64,000 nt of DNA from the NCBI GenBank assembly GCA_025454795.1, contig JALONT010000002.1, positions 57,848 through 121,847 of the forward strand, written 5' to 3'. This stretch comes from Bacteroidales bacterium (lineage in GTDB: Bacteria > Bacteroidota > Bacteroidia > Bacteroidales > VadinHA17). A program made the translations under genes and the position numbers. This document shows positions 42,991 to 53,061 of the stretch, one piece after another. The number at the start of each line of letters is the position of its first letter. Positions within the stretch are counted from its first letter, which is position 1. The notes under the pieces were generated by a model. That model was not told the DNA's origin, made no database searches, and was given only the letters and a program-made list of their open reading frames with translations.

Positions 42991-43983
42991 TTAATCTTTC
43001 TCTAACTTATATTTGCTCACATCCATGCCGAATGAAAGACTCATTGACTCAAGCAGTTCATCGAGTTCCGTAAGTGACTTTTTGCCGAAGTTTCTGAATT
43101 TAAGAAGATCGTTCTTGTTAAATTTGACAAGATCGCCGAGTGTTTCAACTTCAGCGGCTTTAAGGCAATTGAGAGCTCTGACGGACAGGTCAAGGTCGAC
43201 AAGCTTTGTTTTCAGGAGCTGTCTCATATGGAGAACCTCCTCATCAAATTCCTCATTAGCCATCTTGTCGTCCGAGTCGAGAGTAATCTTTTCATCGGAG
43301 AAGAGCATAAAGTGATAAATAAGAATTTTTGCAGCTTCTTTAAGAGCATCTTTTGGATGAATTGATCCGTCAGTTTCGATCTCAAAGAGGAGCTTCTCAT
43401 AGTCAGTTTTTTGCTCAACACGGTAGTCCTCAACTGTATATTTCACATTCCTTACAGGAGTGAAGATTGAGTCGATTGCAATAAGTCCAAACTCTGCATC
43501 GGCAGGTTCATTTTCCTCAGCCGGCACATAACCTCTCCCTTTGCTGATGGTAAGTTCGACCTGAAGCTTGACATCGTGCTCCATTCTGAAGATTACAAGG
43601 TCAGAATTAAGCACCTCGAAGCTGCTGAGAGAGTTATTCAGGTCAGCCGCCTTGAAGACATCCTTATTATGGATCTTAATCGTGACTTTTTCATGATCGA
43701 CATCCTCAACGGTTCTCTTAAACCTCACCTGTTTAAGGTTAAGGATGATCTCGGTAACATCTTCAATAACACCTGTAATGGTAGAGAACTCGTGGTCAAT
43801 ACCCTCTATCTTTACCGTTGTGATGGCAAAACCTTCAAGTGAAGAGAGAAGTATTCTTCTCAGAGCATTACCTACAGTAATACCATAGCCAGGTTCAAGA
43901 GGACGGAACTCGAATTTTCCGAGTTTCTCATCCGCTTCCAGCATTATTACTTTATCGGGCTTCTGGAATGATAAAATGGCCAT
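42991..43983 (-). CDS. rpoA: DNA-directed RNA polymerase subunit alpha
   Basis: Assembles the core enzyme and contacts upstream DNA. The N-terminal domain shows [30 protein letters not shown] (about residues 26-55) and the C-terminal domain [45 protein letters not shown] (about 265-310). The 330-residue length is standard. It lies between rpsD and rplQ as in most bacteria. Confidence 0.98.
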   Translation of the reverse strand: MAILSFQKPDKVIMLEADEKLGKFEFRPLEPGYGITVGNALRRILLSSLEGFAITTVKIEGIDHEFSTITGVIEDVTEIILNLKQVRFKRTVEDVDHEKVTIKIHNKDVFKAADLNNSLSSFEVLNSDLVIFRMEHDVKLQVELTISKGRGYVPAEENEPADAEFGLIAIDSIFTPVRNVKYTVEDYRVEQKTDYEKLLFEIETDGSIHPKDALKEAAKILIYHFMLFSDEKITLDSDDKMANEEFDEEVLHMRQLLKTKLVDLDLSVRALNCLKAAEVETLGDLVKFNKNDLLKFRNFGKKSLTELDELLESMSLSFGMDVSKYKLEKD

Positions 43984-44000
43984 AATTATTTCTTATATTA

Positions 44001-44609
44001 TTACTTTGAATACAATTCGACGATGAGCTGTTCTTTAATATTTTCCGGGATATCAGTACGTTCAGGAACGTTCATGAATTTACCTGCCATCTGTGTATCA
44101 TCCCATTCAAGCCATGAAAGTTTTGATGACTTCCTTGTTGTAAGTGAATCAACTACTGTTTCAAGAGATTTCGATTTTTCGCGTACACCGATAATGTCAC
44201 CTGGTCTGAGCTGGTACGAAGGAATATTTACGACCCCTCCATTAACTGTAATATGACGATGGGATACCAGCTGACGGGCGCCTGCCCTGGTTGGAGCAAC
44301 CCCGAGACGGTATACGACGTTATCAAGACGCGACTCGAGGAGCTGAAGGAGAACTTCTCCCGTTACGCCTTTGGAACGTGATGCCTTCTCAAAAGTATTG
44401 CGAAACTGACGTTCCAGTACCCCATATGTGTACTTTGCTTTCTGTTTTTCTCTGAGCTGGACGCCATATTCAGAAGTCTTTTTCCTTTTTTTATTCATCC
44501 CATGCTGACCGGGAGGGAAATTCTTTCTGTCGAGGTGCTTATCAGGGCCGAATATCGCTTCTCCGAATTTTCTTGCGATTCTTGTTTTTGGGCCGGTATA
44601 TCTTGCCAT
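44001..44609 (-). CDS. rpsD: 30S ribosomal protein S4
   Basis: Primary 16S rRNA binder with an S4 domain ([49 protein letters not shown], about residues 92-142). The N-terminus lacks the four-Cys zinc knuckle, so this is a zinc-free form. It lies after a 104-bp spacer containing an inverted repeat, by far the widest gap inside this part of the operon. Confidence 0.97.
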   Translation of the reverse strand: MARYTGPKTRIARKFGEAIFGPDKHLDRKNFPPGQHGMNKKRKKTSEYGVQLREKQKAKYTYGVLERQFRNTFEKASRSKGVTGEVLLQLLESRLDNVVYRLGVAPTRAGARQLVSHRHITVNGGVVNIPSYQLRPGDIIGVREKSKSLETVVDSLTTRKSSKLSWLEWDDTQMAGKFMNVPERTDIPENIKEQLIVELYSK

Positions 44610-44652
44610 TTTATTTTAAAATTTGAACTTAGTTAATTTATTTAATATTTCG

Positions 44653-44710
44653 GATTGCGGATTTTAGATTTCGGATTCAATCCGCATTCGTAAATCCGAA
44701 TTCCGCAATC
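44653..44710 (-). repeat. Inverted repeat between rpsK and rpsD
   Basis: GATTGCGG and CCGCAATC pair at the ends, with ATTTCGGATT and AATCCGAA further in, giving an imperfect hairpin of about 58 nt made of GGATT/AATCC words. It fills the rpsK-rpsD spacer and would lie in the transcript just ahead of rpsD. Confidence 0.7.
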
Positions 44711-44713
44711 ACA

Positions 44714-45103
44714 TTATACTCTTCTCCTTCCGGGAGCACGGCAGCCATTGTGTGGCATTGGGGTAACATCTATTATTTCAGTAACTTCAATGCCTGTGTT
44801 GGCAATAGCCCTTATAGCTGATTCACGTCCCGATCCTGGTCCTTTAACGAATACCTTGACTTTCCTCAGTCCCAGGTCATAAGCTACCTTTCCACATTCT
44901 TCCGATGCCATCTGGGCAGCATAAGGAGTGTTCTTCTTGGAACCTTTAAAACCCATTTTACCGGCAGATGCCCATGAAATAACCTGCCCCGAATTATTGG
45001 TCAGAGTTACAATAATATTATTGAATGATGAATGAACGTGTGCCTGGCCTGATGGTTCAACCTTAACGATCCTCTTCTTTAATGCTCCGGTCTTCTTTGC
45101 CAT
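44714..45103 (-). CDS. rpsK: 30S ribosomal protein S11
   Basis: Platform protein. [48 protein letters not shown] and [46 protein letters not shown] are near-textbook. The 129-residue length is standard. It lies 7 bp after rpsM. Confidence 0.98.
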   Translation of the reverse strand: MAKKTGALKKRIVKVEPSGQAHVHSSFNNIIVTLTNNSGQVISWASAGKMGFKGSKKNTPYAAQMASEECGKVAYDLGLRKVKVFVKGPGSGRESAIRAIANTGIEVTEIIDVTPMPHNGCRAPGRRRV

Positions 45104-45110
45104 AATCTAT

Positions 45111-45488
45111 TTATTTAGTAGCTTTTTTCTTGTTTGCAACAGTTTTCTTTCTTCCTTTGCGTGTCCTGGCATTATTTTTTGTGCTCTGGCCTCTGACAGG
45201 AAGACCTATTCTGTGGCGAACACCACGATAACAGCCGATATCCATAAGCCTTTTAATATTCATCTGAGTCTCCGAACGAAGCTCACCTTCAAGCTTATAA
45301 TTATCATTAAGGATGCGACGGATGTTATTTATCTGATCATCAGTCCATTCCTCAACCTTTACATTTCTGTCAACGCCGGCCTCATCAAGTACTTTCTGGG
45401 CAGTGCTTCTGCCAACTCCGTAAATGTAAGTCAGGCCAACTTCGCCTATTTTATGTCTTGGTAAATCTACCCCAACAATACGTGCCAT
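45111..45488 (-). CDS. rpsM: 30S ribosomal protein S13
   Basis: Head protein contacting tRNA and L5. [38 protein letters not shown] at the start, then the conserved basic end [38 protein letters not shown]. It follows rpmJ by 39 bp. Confidence 0.98.
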   Translation of the reverse strand: MARIVGVDLPRHKIGEVGLTYIYGVGRSTAQKVLDEAGVDRNVKVEEWTDDQINNIRRILNDNYKLEGELRSETQMNIKRLMDIGCYRGVRHRIGLPVRGQSTKNNARTRKGRKKTVANKKKATK

Positions 45489-45527
45489 ATAAAACTTTTC
45501 TTAAATTGAGTTGCAAAATTAATTAAA

Positions 45528-45644
45528 TTATCCCTGTCTCTGTTTGAACTTGGGATTTTTCTTATTTATTACGTAAATGCGTCCTTTTCTTCTGACTATC
45601 TTACAGTCAGCGCTACGCTTTTTTACAGATGCTCTTACTTTCAT
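45528..45644 (-). CDS. rpmJ: 50S ribosomal protein L36, zinc-free form
   Basis: Missed by the ORF track for length. Reads ATG at 45642-45644 to TAA at 45528-45530, giving 38 residues: [20 protein letters not shown] ... [12 protein letters not shown]. Of the zinc ligands in the C-plus form only one Cys remains, so this is the C-minus variant. It lies between infA and rpsM, the standard place. Confidence 0.97.
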   Translation of the reverse strand: MKVRASVKKRSADCKIVRRKGRIYVINKKNPKFKQRQG

Positions 45645-45658
45645 TACCTTGAATATTT

Positions 45659-45877
45659 CTATTTATACCTGAATGTTATTCTTCCTTTTGTCAGATCATA
45701 TGGTGACATTTCAACCTTCACTTTATCGCCGGGCAGGATCTTGATATAATGCATCCTCATTTTCCCCGAGATGTGTGCAGTAATTACGTGCCCGTTTTCG
45801 AGCTCTACCCTGAACATCGCGTTGGAAAGGGCCTCAATGATCGTGCCGTCCTGCTCAATAGATGGTTGTTTAGCCAT
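45659..45877 (-). CDS. infA: Translation initiation factor IF-1
   Basis: 72-residue OB-fold factor for the ribosomal A site: [71 protein letters not shown]. All family landmarks are present. The start overlaps the map stop by 8 bp. Confidence 0.98.
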   Translation of the reverse strand: MAKQPSIEQDGTIIEALSNAMFRVELENGHVITAHISGKMRMHYIKILPGDKVKVEMSPYDLTKGRITFRYK

Positions 45878-46661
45878 ACGCTTCCATTTTATTTAAAACT
45901 TCTTCTATAAATTCAAATGTTGTCAATATGTCGGCCTTACCCTTATTAACTGCAACGGCATATTCAAAATGTGCCGATGGTTTTCCGTCAGCGGTTTTTA
46001 TTGTCCATCCATCCTTCATCTGGAGTGTCTCCTTCTTGCCAAGATTTATCATCGGCTCAATGCATATTACAAGACCTTTTTCCATTTTCGGCCCAGCTCC
46101 TCTTTTACCGTAATTTGGCACTTCCGGAGGTTCGTGCATCTTTTTCCCGATTCCATGGCCAACAAGTTCCCTGACTACTGAATAGCCGCCGCTTTCTGCT
46201 TTCTCCTGGACTGCTGAAGAAATGTCTCCAATCCTGTTTCCTGCAACAGCTGCTTTGACACCCTCCTCGAGCGATGCTCTTGTAAAATCCATCAGCCGTT
46301 TAACATCTTCAGCTACCTCACCGACAGCAAAAGTGTAAGCGCTGTCTCCAACCCATCCATTAAGTATGACCCCGCAATCAACAGAAATAATGTCTCCTTC
46401 TTCCAGACAATAATCAGATGGTATTCCATGAACCACTTCGTCATTGACAGATGTGCAGAGTGTGTTAGGAAACCCTCCGTATCCCTTGAATGCCGGTACC
46501 GCATGATGATCGCGGATAAATGTTTCGGCAACATTATCGAGATAAAGAGTAGTAACCCCGGGTTTTATAAGCATGGCAATTTCTGCAAGTGTTCTCGACA
46601 CCAGAATATTGCTCTCTTTTAACAACCCTATCTCTTCATCAGTCTTTATATACAACATCAA
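45870..46661 (-). CDS. map: Type I methionine aminopeptidase
   Basis: Removes the initiator Met. The five metal ligands are visible: [21 protein letters not shown] (two Asp), [20 protein letters not shown] (His), [13 protein letters not shown] (Glu) and [10 protein letters not shown] (Glu). The conserved His of the S1 pocket is in NEVVHGIP-like [13 protein letters not shown]. The 263-residue length has no zinc-finger extension. Two ATGs in a row (46661, 46658) could start it. Confidence 0.96.
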   Translation of the reverse strand: MMLYIKTDEEIGLLKESNILVSRTLAEIAMLIKPGVTTLYLDNVAETFIRDHHAVPAFKGYGGFPNTLCTSVNDEVVHGIPSDYCLEEGDIISVDCGVILNGWVGDSAYTFAVGEVAEDVKRLMDFTRASLEEGVKAAVAGNRIGDISSAVQEKAESGGYSVVRELVGHGIGKKMHEPPEVPNYGKRGAGPKMEKGLVICIEPMINLGKKETLQMKDGWTIKTADGKPSAHFEYAVAVNKGKADILTTFEFIEEVLNKMEAYG

Positions 46662-46677
46662 AGAACGTAATACTTAT

Positions 46678-48006
46678 TTAAATTGATGAAACAGAACCCG
46701 ATCTGCCTTTCACCCTGCCTGTCTTCATAAGTCCGTCGTAATGACGCATAAGCAAGTGGCTCTCAATTTGCTGTAGTGTATCAAGAACTACTCCTACAAG
46801 GATTAATAGTGATGTTCCTCCATAAAATTGTGCAAACTGGGCTGTTACACCCGCTTTAACCGCAAGAGAGGGAAGAATTGCAATAATTGCCAGGAAAATT
46901 GAACCTGGTAGTGTTATCCTTGACATAATTGTATCAAAGAACTCCACGGTTTTCCTGCCGGGTTTGATCCCCGGAATAAATCCTCCGTTCTTCTTCATAT
47001 CTTCAGCCATCTGAACAGGATTGATGGTGATGGCGGTGTAAAAATATGTAAATGCTATTATCATTAATGCGGTAACAAAGTTGTACCAGAATCCGTACAT
47101 ATTGGAAAATGCCACAACAAATCCTGAGCTTGAATTGGAATATCCTGCAATAATAATCGGGAGCATCATAATTGCCTGCGCAAAGATGATAGGCATTACA
47201 CCTGCTGCATTGACTTTCAGAGGGATATACTGACGCACTCCGCCATATTGCTTATTTCCGACTATCCTTCTTGCATACTGAACCGGTATACGGCGTGTTC
47301 CCTGCACAAGTAATATTGTACCGAGAATGACAACGAACAGTATAACTATTTCAACGATAAGCGCTATCGGGCCTCCTGCTCCATTAAGTCTTGCTCCGGA
47401 TTCGAAAATGAAATTCGCGGGCATTCTGGCAATGATACCGATCATAATTATGAGAGATATCCCGTTTCCAATACCCTTATCAGTTATCTTTTCGCCGAGC
47501 CACATTACAAAGATGGTTCCCGCAGTAAGTATTATCACCGAAGAGATCTGGAAAAACGGCCCCGTAAGAACGAATGCTTCAGCCGGTAAAGTATGCGTAA
47601 GATTTAAGAGATATGTGGGACCCTGAAGAATAAGAATAAGAACTGTAAGATACCGGGTATGCTGATTCATTTTACGTCTGCCGCTTTCTCCCTCTTTCTG
47701 AAGTTTCTGATAGTAAGGAAAAACAATGCCAAGCAGCTGAATTACGATTGAGGCAGAGATATATGGCATGATACCGAGTGCAAATACTGAGGCCTGTGAA
47801 AATGCACCTCCGGAGAACATATCCAGAAGTCCCATAATTCCTGAAGAGGTCTGGTTCTTCAGGTTAGCAAGCTGGGACGGGTCGATGCCCGGAAGGGTAA
47901 TATACTTACCAAGCCTGTATAACAGAATTATTCCCAAAGTATATAAAAGTCTTGCACGAAGATCTTCTATCTTGAAAATATTTTTTATGGTCTGGATAAG
48001 TCTCAT
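46678..48006 (-). CDS. secY: Protein translocase subunit SecY
   Basis: Central channel of the Sec translocon with ten membrane spans. LGIILLYRLGKYITLPGID, the plug-proximal GIMGLLDMFSGGAFSQASVFALGIMPYISASIVIQLL, GGVRQYIPLKVNAAGVMPIIFAQAIMM and FIPGIKPGRKTVEFFD are family blocks. The 442-residue length is standard. Confidence 0.98.
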   Translation of the reverse strand: MRLIQTIKNIFKIEDLRARLLYTLGIILLYRLGKYITLPGIDPSQLANLKNQTSSGIMGLLDMFSGGAFSQASVFALGIMPYISASIVIQLLGIVFPYYQKLQKEGESGRRKMNQHTRYLTVLILILQGPTYLLNLTHTLPAEAFVLTGPFFQISSVIILTAGTIFVMWLGEKITDKGIGNGISLIIMIGIIARMPANFIFESGARLNGAGGPIALIVEIVILFVVILGTILLVQGTRRIPVQYARRIVGNKQYGGVRQYIPLKVNAAGVMPIIFAQAIMMLPIIIAGYSNSSSGFVVAFSNMYGFWYNFVTALMIIAFTYFYTAITINPVQMAEDMKKNGGFIPGIKPGRKTVEFFDTIMSRITLPGSIFLAIIAILPSLAVKAGVTAQFAQFYGGTSLLILVGVVLDTLQQIESHLLMRHYDGLMKTGRVKGRSGSVSSI

Positions 48007-48010
48007 GGAA

Positions 48011-48457
48011 TTACAGTTTTACAACGGTACCGTTTTTTGATTCGATGGCTGCAACAGCTGATTTACTGAATGCGTGAGCATGAACTTCAAGTTTCTTTTC
48101 GAGAGTTCCTTTACCCAGTATCTTGACAAGAGCATTCTTTGAAACAAATCCTGCTGAAATAAGCACTTCCATGTCGATCTTCTCGAGATTGTTTTTTTCT
48201 GCAAGAGTCTGAAGCACTCCAATATTGATACCTTTATATTCTTTGCGATTGACATTTTTGAAACCGTACTTGGGAACACGCCGCTGAAGTGGCATTTGAC
48301 CGCCCTCAAATCCGATTTTCTTGCTGTAACCTGATCTGGACTTTGCGCCTTTATGTCCTCTTGTCGAAGTTCCTCCCTTGCCTGAACCTTGTCCGCGACC
48401 AAGACGCTTACTTCTCTTTACTGATCCTTTAGCAGGTTTTAAGTTACTCAAATCCAT
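48011..48457 (-). CDS. rplO: 50S ribosomal protein L15
   Basis: MDLSNLKPAKGSVKRSKRLGRGQGSGKGGTSTRGHKGAKSRSGYSKKIGFEGGQMPLQRRVPKYGF is the conserved Gly/Arg-rich start; the C-terminal part (VSKNALVKILGKGTLEKKLEVHAHAFSKSAVAAIE) is the globular domain. 148 residues. It lies 4 bp before secY in transcription order. Confidence 0.98.
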   Translation of the reverse strand: MDLSNLKPAKGSVKRSKRLGRGQGSGKGGTSTRGHKGAKSRSGYSKKIGFEGGQMPLQRRVPKYGFKNVNRKEYKGINIGVLQTLAEKNNLEKIDMEVLISAGFVSKNALVKILGKGTLEKKLEVHAHAFSKSAVAAIESKNGTVVKL

Positions 48458-48488
48458 AACTTTATATCTTATAAATATGGTTTATACC

Positions 48489-48668
48489 TTAAATATTTTC
48501 AATTTTAACCAGGTGTCTGACCTTCTCCACCATTCCCAATATCTGGGGAGTAGCTTCATGTTCAACACTATGGTTTAATTTGTGTATGCCGAGAGCTTCA
48601 AGAGTTCTTTTCTGTCTCTCGGGTTTCCCGTTTTTGCTTTTCACCTGGGTTATACGAATTTTTGCCAT
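48489..48668 (-). CDS. rpmD: 50S ribosomal protein L30
   Basis: 59 residues, just under the ORF-track cutoff. ATG at 48666-48668 to TAA at 48489-48491. MAKIRITQVKSKNGKPERQK opens the protein and GMVEKVRHLVKIENI ends it. The RQKRTLEALGIHKLN segment is the L30 signature. It lies between rpsE and rplO as in the standard spc order. Confidence 0.97.
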   Translation of the reverse strand: MAKIRITQVKSKNGKPERQKRTLEALGIHKLNHSVEHEATPQILGMVEKVRHLVKIENI

Positions 48669-48682
48669 CGTAATGTAGTTTA

Positions 48683-49198
48683 CTAACCGTTAAAAACTTT
48701 TTCCATTTTTATACCTCTGTGTTCAGCGATAGAGAATGCGTCCCGCATTTCAAGAAGTGCAGCGAATGTTGCCTTCACCAGGTTGTGAGGGTTTGAGGAG
48801 CCTTTCGATTTTGCAAGCACATTCTTAACACCCACACTTTCAAGAACAGCGCGCATAGCGCCGCCTGCTTTGACCCCGGTACCTGCAGAAGCCGGTTTGA
48901 TGAACACTTTTGCACCGCCGAATTTGGCAACCTGTTCATGCGGTACTGTGCCATTTATCACTGGAACTTTTATCAGGTTCTTTTTTGCGTCTTCAATGCC
49001 TTTTGCAATAGCTGCTGTTACTTCACTGGCCTTACCAAGGCCATGACCGACAATACCATCTTCATTCCCGACAACAACGATAGCCGAGAAGCTGAATGTA
49101 CGTCCTCCTTTTGTTACCTTGGTAACTCTCTGAATACTAACGAGCCTGTCTTTTAGTTCAAGGTCGCTGGTCTTTACTTTTCTTATTCCTTCTGCCAT
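48683..49198 (-). CDS. rpsE: 30S ribosomal protein S5
   Basis: Decoding-fidelity protein. [63 protein letters not shown] is the dsRBD-like N-terminal part, and [42 protein letters not shown] the C-terminal domain. 171 residues. Confidence 0.98.
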   Translation of the reverse strand: MAEGIRKVKTSDLELKDRLVSIQRVTKVTKGGRTFSFSAIVVVGNEDGIVGHGLGKASEVTAAIAKGIEDAKKNLIKVPVINGTVPHEQVAKFGGAKVFIKPASAGTGVKAGGAMRAVLESVGVKNVLAKSKGSSNPHNLVKATFAALLEMRDAFSIAEHRGIKMEKVFNG

Positions 49199-49204
49199 AA
49201 TTCC

Positions 49205-49564
49205 TTAGAATTTTAAGCCGCCTTCGCGTGCTGCATCAGCCAATGATTTAACTCTTCCATGATATTTATAACCGCTCCTGTCAAAAACGACATTTTCGAT
49301 ACCTTTCTCTTTGCATCTTGTTGCAAGGAGCTTACCAACAAGCTTTGCCTGTTCGGTTTTTTTGATACCTGCTTTCCCTGCAACCTCTTTCTCTTTTGAA
49401 GAAGCCGACAGAAGAGTCACTTTATTCAGGTCGTCAACAACCTGGACATAAATCTCTTTATTGCTGCGATATACTGCGAGTCTTGGAAGAGATGCAGTTC
49501 CGCTTATCTTTTTCCGGATCCGCATTTTGATCCGTGTTCTTCTTTCCAACTTGGTTAAAGCCAT
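49205..49564 (-). CDS. rplR: 50S ribosomal protein L18
   Basis: 5S rRNA binder. [40 protein letters not shown] and the C-terminal [28 protein letters not shown] are diagnostic. 119 residues. Confidence 0.98.
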   Translation of the reverse strand: MALTKLERRTRIKMRIRKKISGTASLPRLAVYRSNKEIYVQVVDDLNKVTLLSASSKEKEVAGKAGIKKTEQAKLVGKLLATRCKEKGIENVVFDRSGYKYHGRVKSLADAAREGGLKF

Positions 49565-49584
49565 TTTTCTTAACTCTTAACAGA

Positions 49585-50139
49585 TTATACACTTGCAGAT
49601 TTTCCAGCTTTTCTTCTCAGCTGCTCACCCACAAACTTGATACCTTTACCTTTATAAGGTTCAGGCGGACGAAGAGATCTGATTTTTGCAGCTACATGAC
49701 CGATGAGTTGTTTATCGATACAGGTAAGTGTAATAACAGGATTGCTCCTTCTCTCAGTCTTTGTTTCAATTTTTACTTCATTCGGAACCTGCAGGATAAC
49801 TTCGTGAGAAAAGCCAAGGCTCATTTCAAGCTGCTGCCCTTTAGCTTCGGCACGATAACCAACTCCTACAAGTTCAAGCTCTTTCTTGTATCCCTGTGAA
49901 ACACCGGTCACCATATTGGCAATAAGTGCCCTGTAAAGACCATGAAGCGATTTATGATTTTTCGATTCTGTGGGTCTTGACAATATGACCTCGTTATCCA
50001 CAACTTCAACCTTCAGGTCTTTGTCAATTGCCTGATGCAATTCACCCAAAGGTCCTTTCACACTAACCATATTGGTGTCGCTGATTGTCACAGTGACTCC
50101 TTTTGGCAGGTTTACAGGTAATTTTCCTATTCGTGACAT
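49585..50139 (-). CDS. rplF: 50S ribosomal protein L6
   Basis: Two repeated alpha/beta domains near the sarcin-ricin loop. SRIGKLPVNLPKGVTVTI opens domain 1, and VGYRAEAKGQQLEMSLGFSH with ITLTCIDKQLIGHVAAKIRSLRPPEPYKGKGIKFVGEQLRRKAGKSA marks domain 2. 184 residues. Confidence 0.98.
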   Translation of the reverse strand: MSRIGKLPVNLPKGVTVTISDTNMVSVKGPLGELHQAIDKDLKVEVVDNEVILSRPTESKNHKSLHGLYRALIANMVTGVSQGYKKELELVGVGYRAEAKGQQLEMSLGFSHEVILQVPNEVKIETKTERRSNPVITLTCIDKQLIGHVAAKIRSLRPPEPYKGKGIKFVGEQLRRKAGKSASV

Positions 50140-50154
50140 TAAGCTATCCTCCTT

Positions 50155-50553
50155 TTAGTAAACATAACATAATACTTCACCACCTATTTTCTCTTTCTTA
50201 GCCTCTTTGTCGGTCATCAAACCCTTTGAGGTTGAAATAATTGCAATTCCAAGACCGTTCAGGATTCTTGGCAGTTCCTCTACGCTGGCATAATGTCTGA
50301 GACCCGGGCGGCTTACACGCTGCAATTCTTTAATTGCAGGTTTTTTTGTTTTCTGATTGTATTTCAGAGCAATTTTCAGCACACCCTGAACGCCTTCACC
50401 TTCAACAACTTTATAGCTGAGGATATAACCTTTTTCAAAAAGTATTCTTGCAACCTCTTTCTTAAGATTGGATGCTGGTGCCTCCACAACCTTATGACCG
50501 GCCATAATAGCGTTTCTTATTCTGGTCAGTAAATCTGCAATTGGATCAGTCAT
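50155..50553 (-). CDS. rpsH: 30S ribosomal protein S8
   Basis: MTDPIADLLTRIRNAIMAGHKVVEAPASNLKKEVARILFEKGYI at the start. The C-terminal RVSRPGLRHYASVEELPRILNGLGIAIISTSKGLMTDKEAKKEKIGGEVLCYVY carries the rRNA-binding STSKG. In E. coli S8 represses the spc operon; no matching site was sought here. Confidence 0.98.
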   Translation of the reverse strand: MTDPIADLLTRIRNAIMAGHKVVEAPASNLKKEVARILFEKGYILSYKVVEGEGVQGVLKIALKYNQKTKKPAIKELQRVSRPGLRHYASVEELPRILNGLGIAIISTSKGLMTDKEAKKEKIGGEVLCYVY

Positions 50554-50588
50554 CTTCTGTTATTTTTTTGTTTATATTCCTATTGTAA

Positions 50589-50858
50589 TTACCAGCTGGC
50601 TTTTTTAACACCCGGGATAAGTCCGAATGATGCCATTTCCCTGAAAGTTATCCTGCTGACTCCGAATTGTCTCATATACCCCCTGGAACGACCGGTCAGT
50701 TTACAGCGGTTACGCTGCCTGTTCGGATTTGAGTTTCTGGGCAGCCGGCTTAAAGCAACATAATTGCCTTCAGCTTTCAGTTTGGCTCTTTTTTCAGCAT
50801 ATTTCTGAGCCAGCTTCACGCGTTTAACTTCGCGGGCTATCATTGATTCCTTAGCCAT
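50589..50858 (-). CDS. rpsN: 30S ribosomal protein S14, zinc-free form
   Basis: I shorten the track ORF to ATG 50858 ([24 protein letters not shown]), which removes overlap with rplE and gives the normal 89 residues. The end [50 protein letters not shown] is the S14 core. The long form without CxxC pairs does not bind zinc. Confidence 0.97.
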   Translation of the reverse strand: MAKESMIAREVKRVKLAQKYAEKRAKLKAEGNYVALSRLPRNSNPNRQRNRCKLTGRSRGYMRQFGVSRITFREMASFGLIPGVKKASW

Positions 50859-50862
50859 ATCG

Positions 50863-51414
50863 TCAGTTTTTAGATGTTTTGAATGGTAAACCAAAATTTT
50901 TCAGCAAGGCCAGAGCTTCTTCGTCGGTTTTGGCTGATGTCACAAAAGTGATCTGCAGACCCATGATCTTCGCGATCTTATCGAGGTCAATCTCCGGGAA
51001 AATGATCTGCTCTGTAATTCCGAGTGTGTAGTTTCCTCTTCCGTCGAGTTTGGCACTAATGCCTTTAAAATCCCTGATACGTGGAAGTGCCACAGATATG
51101 AGTCTCTCAAGAAACTCATACATTCTGTCTCTTCGTAATGTGACCATTATGCCGATTGGCATATTCTTTCTGAGTTTAAAGTTTGATATATCCTTTGATG
51201 AGTATGTCAGAACAGCTTTCTGACCTGCTATATCTGACATTTCCTTAACTCCGAATTCAAGAAGTTTCTTATCTGCAATAGCCTGACCTACACCCTGGTT
51301 GAGAACTATCTTTTGCAGTTTCGGGACCTGCATCACGGTTTTATAACCGAATTCCTTTGTCAATGCAGGGACGATCTCGTCTTTATACTTGGTTTCTAGC
51401 GCAGGTACATACAT
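50863..51414 (-). CDS. rplE: 50S ribosomal protein L5
   Basis: 5S rRNA binder contacting P-site t[43 protein letters not shown] at the start; [30 protein letters not shown] and [14 protein letters not shown] are conserved. 183 residues. It shares one base with rplX (TAATG). Confidence 0.98.
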   Translation of the reverse strand: MYVPALETKYKDEIVPALTKEFGYKTVMQVPKLQKIVLNQGVGQAIADKKLLEFGVKEMSDIAGQKAVLTYSSKDISNFKLRKNMPIGIMVTLRRDRMYEFLERLISVALPRIRDFKGISAKLDGRGNYTLGITEQIIFPEIDLDKIAKIMGLQITFVTSAKTDEEALALLKNFGLPFKTSKN

Positions 51415-51737
51415 TACTTGATCTCCTCTCCTGATTTTTTTGAATAACGCACTAATTTATTTTTCTCATTAAGCCTTTTTCCGATACGTGTTGGCTTACC
51501 GCTGGTAGGATCAATAAGCATCAGATTTGAAATATGAATCGGTGATTCTTTCTTTACAATTCCACCCTGGGGAGCTTTTGCATTAGGTTTAGTATGTTTT
51601 GAAACCATATTTACACCTTCCACAAAGGCTCTGTTTTTTCCCCTGTCAACTTCCAGGACACGTCCTTTCTGACCTTTTGATTCACCGGTTATAACCATAA
51701 CCGTATCTCCCTTTTTTATATGAACTTTCTTTTGCAT
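51414..51737 (-). CDS. rplX: 50S ribosomal protein L24
   Basis: Assembly-initiating protein with a KOW motif: [71 protein letters not shown]. 107 residues, standard. Confidence 0.98.
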   Translation of the reverse strand: MQKKVHIKKGDTVMVITGESKGQKGRVLEVDRGKNRAFVEGVNMVSKHTKPNAKAPQGGIVKKESPIHISNLMLIDPTSGKPTRIGKRLNEKNKLVRYSKKSGEEIK

Positions 51738-51755
51738 TGTTGTGTACTTAATATA

Positions 51756-52121
51756 TTACAACACTTCAGGTGCCAGTGAAACGATCTTCATGTATTTATC
51801 ACGGAGCTCTCTGGCCACCGGGCCAAAGATACGGGTTCCCCGAACCTCATCCAGGTTAGTGAGAAGTACCACGGCATTATCGTCGAATCTTATATAGGAA
51901 CCATCAGGACGACGGATCTCCTTGGTAGTTCTGACGACAACAGCCTTGCTCACTGTTCCTTTCTTTGCTTCACCTGACGGGAGTGCTGATTTCACACTCA
52001 CAACAATCTTGTCGCCTACAGAAGCATATCTTTTTTTGCTGCCACCGAGCACTCTGATGCATAATACCTCCTTGGCGCCCGAGTTGTCGGCTACTGTTAG
52101 TCTGCTTTCCTGCTGTATCAT
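51756..52121 (-). CDS. rplN: 50S ribosomal protein L14
   Basis: [48 protein letters not shown] and the C-terminal [27 protein letters not shown] are diagnostic. 121 residues. Confidence 0.98.
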   Translation of the reverse strand: MIQQESRLTVADNSGAKEVLCIRVLGGSKKRYASVGDKIVVSVKSALPSGEAKKGTVSKAVVVRTTKEIRRPDGSYIRFDDNAVVLLTNLDEVRGTRIFGPVARELRDKYMKIVSLAPEVL

Positions 52122-52123
52122 GA

Positions 52124-52378
52124 TTACTTAGCTCTTTCGATAATTTCAATTAGTCTCCAGGTTTTATTTTTGCTCAGAGGCCTGGTCTCTGAAATACGAA
52201 CAGTATCGCCGATATTACATGAATTCTCTTCATCGTGCGCCATCAGTTTTGTTGTTCTGTTTACAAACTTCCCATAGATAGGGTGTTTAACTTTCCTTTT
52301 CACGGCAACGGTGATCGATTTGTCCATTTTATTACTGACAACAACACCAATACGTTCTTTTCTAAGATTCCTTTCCAT
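52124..52378 (-). CDS. rpsQ: 30S ribosomal protein S17
   Basis: OB-fold protein: [79 protein letters not shown]. 84 residues. It lies 2 bp before rplN in transcription order. Confidence 0.98.
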   Translation of the reverse strand: MERNLRKERIGVVVSNKMDKSITVAVKRKVKHPIYGKFVNRTTKLMAHDEENSCNIGDTVRISETRPLSKNKTWRLIEIIERAK

Positions 52379-52390
52379 TGCTGATTTCGG

Positions 52391-52594
52391 CTATTTTGAT
52401 TTCTGTTTCATTTCTCTTGAGCGCAATTCAGTAAGCAGACGTGCAACCGTAAGCTTAGCCTCCTTTAGCTTCTGCGTATTATCGAGGGGAGTTATTGCAT
52501 GATTTAGCCTCATGCGAACAAGCATCGTCTTCTCCGTGTCGATACGCTCGAGGAGATCAGGTGTGCTTAATTCCCTTATTTCTGTAGTTTTCAT
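52391..52594 (-). CDS. rpmC: 50S ribosomal protein L29
   Basis: 67-residue helical hairpin near the peptide exit: MKTTEIRELSTPDLLERIDTEKTMLVRMRLNHAITPLDNTQKLKEAKLTVARLLTELRSREM. The position between rplP and rpsQ confirms it. Confidence 0.97.
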   Translation of the reverse strand: MKTTEIRELSTPDLLERIDTEKTMLVRMRLNHAITPLDNTQKLKEAKLTVARLLTELRSREMKQKSK

Positions 52595-52608
52595 CTGTTA
52601 TAAAAATT

Positions 52609-53031
52609 TTATTTCTCTACATAATCGCGCCTTACCACGAATTTTGTTGTTATAGGAAGCTTCTGAGCACCCAGGCGAAGAGCCTCCCTGGCTACTTCAT
52701 AAGAAACTCCTTCAGCTTCCAGCAAGATTCTTCCCGGGGTAACCGGAACCACAAAACCTTCAGGCGCCCCTTTTCCTTTACCCATACGAACCTCAGCGGG
52801 TTTCTTGGTAATGGGTTTATCAGGGAAAATCCTTATCCAGAGTTGTCCTTCACGTTTCATATAACGTGTAACAGCCTGACGAGCCGCTTCTATCTGCCTT
52901 CCGGTGATCCAGCTCTGCTCCAGTGCCTTGATACCAAATGACCCGAATGCCAGCTGGTTGCCTCTTTGTGCATTGCCTTTCATTTTCCCTTTCTGGGCTC
53001 TCCTGAATTTGGATCTTTTTGGTTGTAACAT
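52609..53031 (-). CDS. rplP: 50S ribosomal protein L16
   Basis: [87 protein letters not shown] is the universal L16/L10e signature. 140 residues. Confidence 0.98.
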   Translation of the reverse strand: MLQPKRSKFRRAQKGKMKGNAQRGNQLAFGSFGIKALEQSWITGRQIEAARQAVTRYMKREGQLWIRIFPDKPITKKPAEVRMGKGKGAPEGFVVPVTPGRILLEAEGVSYEVAREALRLGAQKLPITTKFVVRRDYVEK

Positions 53032-53061
53032 TGTTTAATATCTTAAAAATTATGAACTGAA

